A DNA stretch of 5,467 nucleotides from Nitrospirota bacterium (GCA_004296865.1 SCVQ01000065.1:1-5467); one strand, 5' to 3'; counted from the first letter of the stretch, positions 1 through 5,467 are shown. Numbers and translations are program-made. Notes: generated by a model not told the origin, from the sequence alone.

Positions 1-13
1 GCTCTTCCGATCT
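1..13. other. Residual Illumina sequencing adapter at contig end
   Basis: The first 13 bases, GCTCTTCCGATCT, are identical to the 3' end of the common Illumina adapter. Read on the minus strand they are AGATCGGAAGAGC, the usual adapter read-through sequence. They lie exactly at the window edge and interrupt the argS reading frame, replacing the natural codons after Gln177. They are a library artefact, not genomic sequence. The real sequence begins at about base 14, though one or two bases at the junction could match either source. Confidence 0.93.
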
Positions 14-546
14 ATCTGCCGCCCCGCGTCGTTCACATAATATTCCTGCACCACGTCGAAACCCGCCGCAGTCAACAGCCGGGCGATCGCCTGTCCCACC
101 GCCGCGCCCCGCCCATGCCCGACATGCAGCGGACCGGTTGGATTCGCGCTCACATATTCCACCAGCACACGCCGGCCCTTGCCGACGTCCGCCCGGCCAT
201 AGGCTTCCCCTTCGGTCTCGATCTCGGACAGGACTTGCAGCCAGAGGTCCCGCTTGACCGTCATGTTCAGAAAGCCCGGCCTGGCGATCTCAACCCGATC
301 GAAAATGGCCTCGCGCTGCGCGATGTTATCCAGGATGATCTGGGCGACGTCATGAGGGGCCCGCTGTTCGGACGACGCCAGGGTCATGGCCACCGTGGAA
401 GCCAGATCGCCCCATTCAGGACGTTTGGGCTGATCCAAGGTGACAGAAGGAAGCGATTCGACCTTCAACTGTCCCTTTCGCTTGGCCTGCTGCAGTGCGC
501 CTTGCAAGGCATCAATGACCTTTTCCTGAACGATGTCGCGAGACAC
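1..546 (-). CDS. argS: Arginyl-tRNA synthetase, N-terminal part (3' truncated by contig end)
   Basis: This class I aminoacyl-tRNA synthetase charges tRNA-Arg with arginine in the cytoplasm. The visible part is 182 codons, of which the last four to five are adapter-derived. Residues 1-110 match the ArgS N-terminal additional domain that contacts the tRNA D-loop, including an EWGDLAS-type segment at 44-50. The class I signature follows: SANPTGPLHVGHGRGAAVG at 133-151, with the HIGH motif as HVGH at 141-144, then EYYVNDAG at 168-175. The KMSKS loop and anticodon-binding domain are missing because the contig ends; a full ArgS is usually about 550-590 residues. The start is GTG at 546-544. An in-frame TAG lies only 18 bases upstream (567-565), so no earlier start is possible, and a GGGAG Shine-Dalgarno-like run precedes it. 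It follows the glycosyltransferase gene after a 102-base gap that holds a candidate promoter. Family assignment is very secure. Confidence 0.96.
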   Translation of the reverse strand, partial: MSRDIVQEKVIDALQGALQQAKRKGQLKVESLPSVTLDQPKRPEWGDLASTVAMTLASSEQRAPHDVAQIILDNIAQREAIFDRVEIARPGFLNMTVKRDLWLQVLSEIETEGEAYGRADVGKGRRVLVEYVSANPTGPLHVGHGRGAAVGQAIARLLTAAGFDVVQEYYVNDAGRQIDRKS

Positions 547-593
547 TCCACTCTCCCAACTCGCCTAATCATTAGCAAAAAAGCCAGGTTCGG

Positions 594-622
594 AATCTAA
601 CACAACCACCCTTCCATGACAA
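594..622 (-). promoter_or_regulatory. Candidate sigma-70 promoter for argS
   Basis: On the minus strand the -35 box TTGTCA (622-617) matches five of six consensus bases. It is separated by 17 bases from TAGATT (599-594), which matches four of six for -10. Transcription would begin near 587 and give a leader of about 40 bases before the argS GTG. The leader contains a six-T run (GGCTTTTTTGC, about 576-586). The spacing is optimal and the site lies in the only sizeable gap between the glycosyltransferase and argS, but the match is modest and argS could also be read from the mobA unit. No convincing intrinsic terminator lies in the same gap. Confidence 0.35.
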
Positions 623-648
623 GGAGTGGGCTCGACTTCCTGAGGTTT

Positions 649-1665
649 CTAGATCGGAGATCCCTGCTGTTGAAGTGTCTGCAGGCAGGTTTCCACTAAA
701 GCCTCCGGTAGAACTTGCAAACAGGGCTTGTCGCGACAGAGTTGCACCGCCTGCCATCCCTGGCCCCGGCACAAGCAGGGCGCCCCGTTCAGCACCGTGA
801 CATGACCGCCACGTGGAGCCCACCGCTGCCTCTCGGTCGGTCCGAACAACGCAATTGCGGGCATCTGAAGAGCCGCCGCCAGGTGCATCAGGCCGGAGTC
901 GTACCCGAGAAAAAGGTTCACGTGAGCCAGTAGCCCTGCGACGGACAGCAAGGGAAGGGCCTGAAAGACCGGCGGGGGGATCGCGCAAGCCTCGGAAACT
1001 TCGGCGAGCCGCTCGTCATCGGCCGGACCGACGACCAGAATCGGAGCCGCCCCGGCGCTCTGCAGCCGTTCGATGGCGTGAGCGAGCAAGGAGGAGGCAC
1101 TGCATTTGTGTCGGCTTCCGCTCCCGGGGTGCACGGCCACGAATGGCCGCTCCCCATTGCCCCCGATCTCATCCAGCCGCGCCTTGGCATCCTTGAGAAC
1201 TTTCTCAGGAAGACGGAGCCGATCGTGATGGCTCTCCGTTGAGGCCAGGATCTGCACCGTCTCCAGAAATCGGTCGGTCTGGTGGACAGCCTCACAATCG
1301 GACGAGAGAGGGGATCGGATAACGATACGTTCTATGCCCAGTCCTTGCAGCGCAGAAGAGAGTCGCTTTTCCGGGTCGCTCATCCAGCAGACAGCCACAT
1401 CGCCGCGGCCGAGCCATCCGCATAGCCCGTGTCCAACCGATGCCTGAGAGGCTTGCCCCGCAAGCAAGACGGCCAAGGTATCGCGCTCGAGCGGGAACAG
1501 AGTATCGATCTCCCCACAGGCCAGCAGAAGGCACCCGACTTCACTGGAAGCAACCAGGCCGAGACCATGCGCAGGGAATGCGGCTCGCAGAGCACGGAGC
1601 GCTGGGAGTGACAGGAGCACATCTCCGAGAGAACCGGGATGGATAACCGTAACCGTGCGATTCAC
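649..1665 (-). CDS. Glycosyltransferase family 9 (heptosyltransferase-like) protein
   Basis: The predicted 338-residue protein has the two-Rossmann GT-B layout of ADP-heptose:LPS heptosyltransferases, which add sugars to lipopolysaccharide inner core at the cytoplasmic face of the inner membrane. Visible signatures are HPGSLGD at 9-15 in the N-terminal acceptor domain, the mid-protein VAVHPGSGSRHKC segment at 176-188, and GYDSGLMHLAAALQMPAIALFGPT across 254-277, the GT9 nucleotide-sugar site. A cysteine group at 297, 299, 310 and 315 follows, as in many GT9 proteins, where it precedes the final helix. Length is normal. The start is GTG at 1665-1663, three bases after the mobA stop, so translation is probably coupled; no strong Shine-Dalgarno is evident. 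Which sugar and acceptor are used cannot be told from sequence: WaaC, WaaF or an uncharacterised GT9 enzyme are all possible. It is not obviously related in function to mobA or argS. Confidence 0.9.
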   Translation of the reverse strand: MNRTVTVIHPGSLGDVLLSLPALRALRAAFPAHGLGLVASSEVGCLLLACGEIDTLFPLERDTLAVLLAGQASQASVGHGLCGWLGRGDVAVCWMSDPEKRLSSALQGLGIERIVIRSPLSSDCEAVHQTDRFLETVQILASTESHHDRLRLPEKVLKDAKARLDEIGGNGERPFVAVHPGSGSRHKCSASSLLAHAIERLQSAGAAPILVVGPADDERLAEVSEACAIPPPVFQALPLLSVAGLLAHVNLFLGYDSGLMHLAAALQMPAIALFGPTERQRWAPRGGHVTVLNGAPCLCRGQGWQAVQLCRDKPCLQVLPEALVETCLQTLQQQGSPI

Positions 1666-1668
1666 GAT

Positions 1669-2307
1669 TCAGGCCGTGCCGCGGTGGGGTGCACCTCGGC
1701 CGGCCAGCAGTTTTCGTGCAAATTCCAAGTCGGCAGGGGTGTTGATATTCAGAAAGGACAACAGCCGGGGGTCGAGGTCCAGGAGTTCGCTTTCCGGCAC
1801 CAGTCGGACCGACAGGCCAGGCACGAGGCTGATCTCCTGGACCTTCAGATTATTGGCCTTGGCCATGCGTTCCAGAAAAGGCGCGCAAGCTTTGGAATAT
1901 ATGGCATGCATGGGTTGGAGCCCGTTTGCCAGTTGCGCCATGACCACATCGGCACTCTGATCCAAGCCCGCCATGTGCTCGATCACGGCCGGATTCAGAA
2001 GCGGCATGTCACAGGCACAGACAAAACTCCGTGGATATTGCGCCACGGACAGCCCGGTGTAGAGGCCTCCCAGCGTGGCGCAATGCGGGATCAGATCGAC
2101 GACCACGCGGTGGGCCCCTGCCGCAAGCTGCGGCAGGGGCTCGGCAACGACCACGACGATGTCCGTGAACAGAGTCTCCAGCACGGCGAGCGTGCGCTCC
2201 AACAGCGTCTGCCCGTCCAGCTTAAGAAATCGCTTGTCCTCCCCCATCCGTCGGCTCTTGCCGCCGGCCAAGAGAATCCCGGTCATGCGCGCAGTCTGGA
2301 TACTCAT
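1669..2307 (-). CDS. mobA: Molybdenum cofactor guanylyltransferase MobA
   Basis: The 212-residue protein fits MobA, which joins GMP from GTP to molybdopterin to form the guanine dinucleotide cofactor (bis-MGD) needed by DMSO-reductase-family enzymes. The nucleotide-binding signature GILLAGGKSRRMGEDK spans 10-25. CDMPLL at 99-104 supplies the metal-binding aspartate (D100). The HAIY stretch at 134-137 and NINTP at 187-191 are typical of the family. Length is close to the usual 190-210. The start used is ATG at 2307-2305 with AAGG a few bases upstream; a second in-frame ATG at residue 8 (2286-2284) would give a protein beginning just before the signature and cannot be excluded. It is first of a pair with the glycosyltransferase, 3 bases apart. 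The start lies only 24 bases after the terminator of the upstream cytochrome genes, so its own promoter is not obvious. A CTP-specific MocA or another small nucleotidyltransferase is the main alternative. Confidence 0.88.
   Translation of the reverse strand: MSIQTARMTGILLAGGKSRRMGEDKRFLKLDGQTLLERTLAVLETLFTDIVVVVAEPLPQLAAGAHRVVVDLIPHCATLGGLYTGLSVAQYPRSFVCACDMPLLNPAVIEHMAGLDQSADVVMAQLANGLQPMHAIYSKACAPFLERMAKANNLKVQEISLVPGLSVRLVPESELLDLDPRLLSFLNINTPADLEFARKLLAGRGAPHRGTA
2114..2140. repeat. Perfect 12-bp inverted repeat inside mobA
   Basis: Bases 2114-2125 (GCCCCTGCCGCA) are the exact reverse complement of 2129-2140, with a three-base loop AGC between. The GC-rich stem falls in codons 56-65 of mobA, a stretch before the conserved core that tends to vary in the family. 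No T-run follows on either strand, so it is not an intrinsic terminator. It would form a very stable hairpin in the mRNA and may be chance, a small palindromic insertion or an mRNA processing or pausing element. Confidence 0.75.
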
Positions 2308-2331
2308 CGATTGCCTTGAACGACGCCGGAT

Positions 2332-2368
2332 AAAAAAAGGGGGTGGGACGACCCACCCCCTTTTCTTT
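2332..2368 (-). terminator. Intrinsic terminator ending the cytochrome cluster
   Basis: A perfect GC-rich stem GGGGGTGGG (2339-2347) pairs with CCCACCCCC (2352-2360) around the four-base loop ACGA (2348-2351). The flanking A-run and T-run extend the pairing by four. On the minus strand the hairpin is followed by seven T residues (2338-2332), a textbook rho-independent terminator. It lies about 20 bases beyond the stop of the dihaem cytochrome gene. On the plus strand the stem is followed by TTTTCTTT, so it could also stop antisense transcription. It separates the cytochrome genes from mobA. Confidence 0.93.
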
Positions 2369-2387
2369 CACTTCCGCTCACGAAGGG

Positions 2388-4169
2388 TTACAGCGCCTTC
2401 CCCTTCTTCTTATTAGCCCGCCGCGTCAACACCCATCCTTCCAGGATCACAACACCAAATGCGATCAAGGTCGGGTAGATGTAGGTTTCCTTCGGGATCG
2501 GCGGCTCCAGGACGGTGTAATAGAAGGCGGACACGGCCATCTTTCGGCCGGCATCGCCGTTGTGTCCATCCCAGGCAAAGAACACCGTCGGGATGTACTT
2601 ACCCATCTCGAACTTGGTGTCTTCGTCGTAGTCACCTTTAAGCGGCCGGCTGACCATCAGCGTCCAGCGGCCGTCCTTCCACTCCTGCTTCAGGACCTTG
2701 AGCTTTTCGGTGAAGTCATCCCGATCCTCGAAGTCCTGGTCCCATCCGGTCCCCGCGAAAGCCTTGACGGCCCCGCTCGCATCCCACTTCACGATATCGA
2801 CAGGATACTTCTGATCGCCCCACAGATACCGTGGCTTGATCGGGGCAGGAAGCTCCTGCCACTTCACCGGGAACTGGAAGGCGAAGGCGTCATTATAGAC
2901 CGTGTACTTGCTCTGCTGGGCCGCGATCGAATCCGGCTCGCCGGTCTTAGGCGCCTGTTCTTTGACGTACTGCTCCAGATTGACCTGGTTCGGCCCGAAC
3001 GGGAGCTTCTCGGTCGCAACGCTCTTGGAGCGGTCATCCCACTGGAACAGGAACACGATGTCCTTGTCGTTGTAAATCGACTTGACCCAGACATCGTCGA
3101 TTCGGTTCACGAAATTCCGGGGCTTGTGCGTGATCTGACCGCCGAACAACACGATCCGACGTTCACGCTTCTGCCACATCTCGCTTCCCGGGTCATCGGA
3201 GATATCCCCTTCGGTCGGGCCGGACCGGATCACGAAGTTGATCTTGGGCTTGTCCGTCAAGGGATCGATCGGGAGCGGCTCCCCATTGGCGTCCCGCTCA
3301 CAGAGTGAATTCACGAAATTGGCAATGTGCCACCGCTCCTCCACCGTCGTGTTGTCCGCGAAGGAGGGCATCGGCGTCCCACTCACGCCGGTCGAGAAGG
3401 TCCGGAAGATGTTTTTTACATTGTAGGGATCCTGACGGCTCCCCCTGAAGTTCCAGCACTTGTGCCAGTCGGCCGGCTGGATCGGAAATCCCCAGTCGTC
3501 CTTCAGGTTGAACGCATTGCCGTCTCCGCGTCCTTCGACCCCGTGGCACTCGATGCACTTTTTGTCCACGACGAGTTCGGCGCCCTTCTTGATGCTTTCA
3601 GGGCTCGACGGAACCGGCTTGATGCTGTCCAGCTGGAGCACCGTCAAGGTTTCAGTCGCCTTGTCGTCGAACTTCCGGTCCTTCACCAGTTGCGTCGTCA
3701 CGAACGACAAGACCTGGAGCCGCTGCTCTTCGCTCAGAATGCCCTCCCATGACGGCATGGCGGAACCGGGCAGTCCGTGCGTGACGGTCTCAAACAGGTC
3801 GTTCTGGCCTGGAATCGGCTTCTTGGCATCGAACAGCGGCAGTTCCCCGCTGGCGGTGCGTCGGATCTTGAACGTCCCTTGGTTGAAATTCCTCGGCCTG
3901 GGCCAGAGCCGGTCGGCGGCCGGGCCATCTCCCGCTCCATCCACGCCGTGGCACCAGACGCACTTGGTAAAGTATACCCGCTTCCCCGCCTCGATCATCT
4001 CGGCAGAGGGAAGAGCCGGAAGCTCTTCTTTTTTAAACCCTTCAGGAACTCCGCCTCCCTCCTGGGCCTCAGCTGAGGTCCAGACGATGGCGCTCCCCGA
4101 CACCATCACGATTGCCGCTAGGGCAATCAGCACCGCAAACCATCTACTCTTCGACCGAAGGTCCCTCAT
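2388..4169 (-). CDS. Membrane-anchored dihaem cytochrome c with ethylbenzene-dehydrogenase-type haem b domain (NxrC-like)
   Basis: The 593-residue protein is probably a periplasmic electron carrier. An uncleaved or cleaved export helix lies at about 10-30, with AEA/Q at 33-36 as a possible cleavage site. Cytochrome c domain 1 has CVWCH at 70-74 and a likely distal Met138 (SAMPSW). Domain 2 has CIECH at 205-209 and likely Met267 (TPMPSF). From about 308 to 556 the sequence resembles the EB_dh haem b domain of DMSO-reductase gamma subunits (EbdC, ClrC, NxrC): FLFQWDD at 373-379, DAFAFQFP at 427-434, MVSRPLKGD at 505-513 and FFAWDGHNGDAGRK at 530-543. A transmembrane helix at about 563-582 precedes a Lys/Arg-rich tail, placing the C-terminus in the cytoplasm. 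EbdC-type subunits are about 200-250 residues, so this is a fusion. The ATG at 4169 has an AGGGG Shine-Dalgarno and follows the preceding gene by 30 bases. A true NxrC role is inference; a separate quinol or cytochrome c relay is equally possible. The reading as dihaem c plus EB_dh is firm for c and good for b. Confidence 0.85.
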   Translation of the reverse strand: MRDLRSKSRWFAVLIALAAIVMVSGSAIVWTSAEAQEGGGVPEGFKKEELPALPSAEMIEAGKRVYFTKCVWCHGVDGAGDGPAADRLWPRPRNFNQGTFKIRRTASGELPLFDAKKPIPGQNDLFETVTHGLPGSAMPSWEGILSEEQRLQVLSFVTTQLVKDRKFDDKATETLTVLQLDSIKPVPSSPESIKKGAELVVDKKCIECHGVEGRGDGNAFNLKDDWGFPIQPADWHKCWNFRGSRQDPYNVKNIFRTFSTGVSGTPMPSFADNTTVEERWHIANFVNSLCERDANGEPLPIDPLTDKPKINFVIRSGPTEGDISDDPGSEMWQKRERRIVLFGGQITHKPRNFVNRIDDVWVKSIYNDKDIVFLFQWDDRSKSVATEKLPFGPNQVNLEQYVKEQAPKTGEPDSIAAQQSKYTVYNDAFAFQFPVKWQELPAPIKPRYLWGDQKYPVDIVKWDASGAVKAFAGTGWDQDFEDRDDFTEKLKVLKQEWKDGRWTLMVSRPLKGDYDEDTKFEMGKYIPTVFFAWDGHNGDAGRKMAVSAFYYTVLEPPIPKETYIYPTLIAFGVVILEGWVLTRRANKKKGKAL

Positions 4170-4199
4170 ATTATTTCCCCTTCGCAGAATGGATTGGGA

Positions 4200-5153
4200 T
4201 TAATCCCAGGTCCTCGGATAATAACCGGTGTGCCAATATTCAAATAGGACGACCTTCCAGATCTCATCTGTGGTCAGATGTTGCTCCCAAGGCGGCATGA
4301 CCGAGGCCCAGGGGAACCCTTCGTTGGGCAGCCCGATGCCGCCCTTCGACACGCGCCAGAAAATAAACGTCTCCTGGAGCTGGGCGATGGTCCCCGGATC
4401 GGTGAAGTTGGCCGGGATCGGGTTAAACGCAAAGGCGTGCAACCCTCGACCGTTCAGGTTGTCCCCGTGGCAGAAGTGGCAGTTCTGGTAAAAAATTTCT
4501 CCGCCTTCCCGCACGTACTTGAGGTACCCTTCCGCCTTTTCGTCCCAGGGATTGGCGTCGGGCTTCATGAGCCGGCCCATCGACTGCTCGACGATCCTGG
4601 CATTGGTGTACTCCTGATCATACTTTCCTTCCGGGTTGACCCGGTAGGGGTTCTGGGATGTCTGGAGCACGAAGGTTTTGCCATGCACCTTGGTGCTGGC
4701 AGGCGGAGCCGGGTGGACGGTCCGCAACTCAACCGGCTCGTCCAGGTTCGGCAAGAATGAATTGTAGGAGAAGCCCCAGAGGATGATCGGGAGCGCGATC
4801 AGGAACATGGTCCGCAGGGCCTTGTGAAAGCCCGTATTGGCATCCAACACGTTCATGATCGGCTGCTTGAACTTCTTCCAATCTTCCTCGTTGCTGGACA
4901 CCCACATGAACACCGCGATCAACGACACGGTGCCATACATGGCCCGGACGCTGAAGGGGATGGGCGGATACACCCTGTATTTCAGGTACAGGACGATGAA
5001 CGTCCAGAAGAGGATGCCCTGCCAAAATCGCGGCATCGCTTTACCGCCCTTGCCGAGCAGATGGCTCGTGAGCGCGAACAGGGCCACGCAGAGTGCCAGC
5101 TCAAAGAGCATTTGCATCGGCATGAAGCCTTCGACTAACTTCAAGGATGTCAT
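4200..5153 (-). CDS. Membrane protein with four helices and a C-terminal monohaem cytochrome c domain
   Basis: The 317-residue product has hydrophobic helices at about 15-33, 43-60, 70-87 and 114-132, then a soluble domain. Positive residues in the loops after helix 1 (KGGK, 35-38) and helix 3 (KKFK, 93-96) suggest both termini face the periplasm, as haem attachment requires. The c-type haem site is CHFCH at 225-229; Met286 in VMPPWE is the probable distal ligand. A linker at about 139-200 has PVELRTVHPAPP and no family I can name. The four-helix part lacks paired histidines of a classical cytochrome b, so it looks like an anchor or docking module, not a quinone-site haem b subunit. The ATG at 5153-5151 is chosen because AAGGAGAG lies 7 bases upstream; internal ATGs at residues 11, 13 and 15 lack this. 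It lies between two other cytochrome genes, so it probably passes electrons to the dihaem protein downstream. Exact role unknown. Confidence 0.82.
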   Translation of the reverse strand: MTSLKLVEGFMPMQMLFELALCVALFALTSHLLGKGGKAMPRFWQGILFWTFIVLYLKYRVYPPIPFSVRAMYGTVSLIAVFMWVSSNEEDWKKFKQPIMNVLDANTGFHKALRTMFLIALPIILWGFSYNSFLPNLDEPVELRTVHPAPPASTKVHGKTFVLQTSQNPYRVNPEGKYDQEYTNARIVEQSMGRLMKPDANPWDEKAEGYLKYVREGGEIFYQNCHFCHGDNLNGRGLHAFAFNPIPANFTDPGTIAQLQETFIFWRVSKGGIGLPNEGFPWASVMPPWEQHLTTDEIWKVVLFEYWHTGYYPRTWD

Positions 5154-5194
5154 TGTTTAACTCTCCTTCTTACGCTCCAACCAGCTTGTCACAT

Positions 5195-5467
5195 TCAAGA
5201 AATCTTTGGCGGCTCCTTGCCCTCTTCCACTTGCGAGAGGTAATCCACGATCTTGTTCAGGGCGCCAGCGCTCAGCTTCTGCCCGAACACCTTCGGCATG
5301 GTGTTGTCCGGGAAGGGCTTCACCACGTAAGCGCTGGGCGAGATGACCGACTCGGTGATGTACTCCCTGACGCTCTTGGCACTGCCCTTATAACCTGGAT
5401 CCTTCAGACGGTTCGGCGCGTTGGTTTTCTCAACGAGCTTCGGCCCGATCGTCCCCACCGCCCCGGC
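5195..5467 (-). CDS. c-type cytochrome, C-terminal part (5' truncated by window edge)
   Basis: Ninety residues are visible and the frame stays open to the right edge, so the CXXCH haem site and the true start are outside. The remaining sequence is typical of the second half of a class I cytochrome c: VGTIGPKL at 4-11, shortly after where the haem site would be, then VREYITESVISPSAYVV at 33-49. Met57 in DNTMPKVFG is the probable axial ligand, and a final helix LNKIVDYLSQV (70-80) packs on the fold. An in-frame GTG at 5458 is not a credible start because the homology continues past it. The gene ends 41 bases before the four-helix cytochrome, in the same direction. It may be a small soluble carrier or the C-terminal domain of a larger protein, for example a cytochrome b or oxidase subunit fused to cytochrome c. 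The truncation prevents a choice. Confidence 0.85.
   Translation of the reverse strand, partial: AGAVGTIGPKLVEKTNAPNRLKDPGYKGSAKSVREYITESVISPSAYVVKPFPDNTMPKVFGQKLSAGALNKIVDYLSQVEEGKEPPKIS

Noticed and set aside
115..600. 161-codon plus-strand open frame at the left end
   Set aside because: It is the shadow of argS, whose HIGH motif and ND-AG segment are unmistakable on the minus strand.
602..640. Possible terminator hairpin after the glycosyltransferase gene
   Set aside because: On the minus strand CCACTCCTT can pair with the later GGAAGGGTGG only with a mismatch and wobbles, and no T-run follows directly.
651..658. AGATCGGA at the glycosyltransferase 3' end, like the start of an Illumina adapter
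   Set aside because: Only eight bases match and the following bases (GATCCC) depart from the adapter. The reading frame runs through it normally to a natural stop, so it is chance.
1639..2319. 226-codon plus-strand open frame opposite mobA
   Set aside because: It runs antisense to mobA, has His/Gln/Arg-rich shadow composition and spans two genes of the opposite strand.
2343..3308. 321-codon open frame on the plus strand opposite the dihaem cytochrome gene
   Set aside because: It lies antisense to a gene with clear haem and EB_dh motifs, begins inside the terminator hairpin, shows no recognisable domain, and such long shadows are common in GC-rich coding DNA.
3460..4203. 247-codon plus-strand open frame opposite the N-terminal half of the same gene
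   Set aside because: It is antisense to the CXXCH-bearing region, has low-complexity Ser/Pro/Arg composition and no family resemblance.
5195..5458. Complete 87-residue small protein starting at GTG 5458
   Set aside because: Cytochrome c similarity and the open frame continue upstream to the window edge, so it is a truncated gene and not a short complete one.

Overview
The window looks like a short metagenomic or draft contig from a Nitrospira-like bacterium (phylum Nitrospirota). This rests on a GC-rich, chemolithotroph-style set of genes: c-type cytochromes in tandem, one of them fused to an ethylbenzene-dehydrogenase-type (EB_dh) haem b domain of the kind found in NxrC-like gamma subunits, next to a molybdenum-cofactor guanylyltransferase. 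The assignment is from recognition of protein families, not from a search, and should be treated as probable only. All recognised genes lie on the minus strand, so the window reads biologically from right to left. The first 13 bases are an untrimmed Illumina adapter end, so position 1 is an artificial contig end.

Right part (2388-5467): a three-gene electron-transfer cluster. It starts with the C-terminal part of a small c-type cytochrome that runs off the right edge. Next comes a 317-residue protein with four N-terminal membrane helices and a periplasmic monohaem cytochrome c domain. Last is a 593-residue exported protein with two cytochrome c domains, an EB_dh-like haem b domain and a C-terminal membrane anchor. 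Gaps are 30 to 41 bases, each with a good Shine-Dalgarno sequence, and the cluster ends at a strong intrinsic terminator (2332-2368). Together the proteins look like a membrane-anchored, periplasm-facing chain that passes electrons between c haems and possibly one b haem. The partner enzyme or quinone-reactive subunit is not in the window and may lie upstream, past the right edge.

Left part (1-2307): mobA (molybdopterin guanylyltransferase), a GT9-family heptosyltransferase-like glycosyltransferase that starts 3 bases after mobA ends, then a 102-base gap with a plausible sigma-70 promoter, and the N-terminal third of argS, cut by the contig end just after the HIGH motif. MobA makes the guanine dinucleotide form of molybdenum cofactor used by DMSO-reductase-family enzymes such as nitrite oxidoreductase. 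It therefore fits functionally with the neighbouring EB_dh-type cytochrome, although the terminator separates them.

No tRNA, rRNA, CRISPR array, insertion sequence or phage gene was seen. No stretch over 300 bases lacks a gene. The most unusual item is the dihaem c / haem b fusion protein and its four-helix cytochrome partner.
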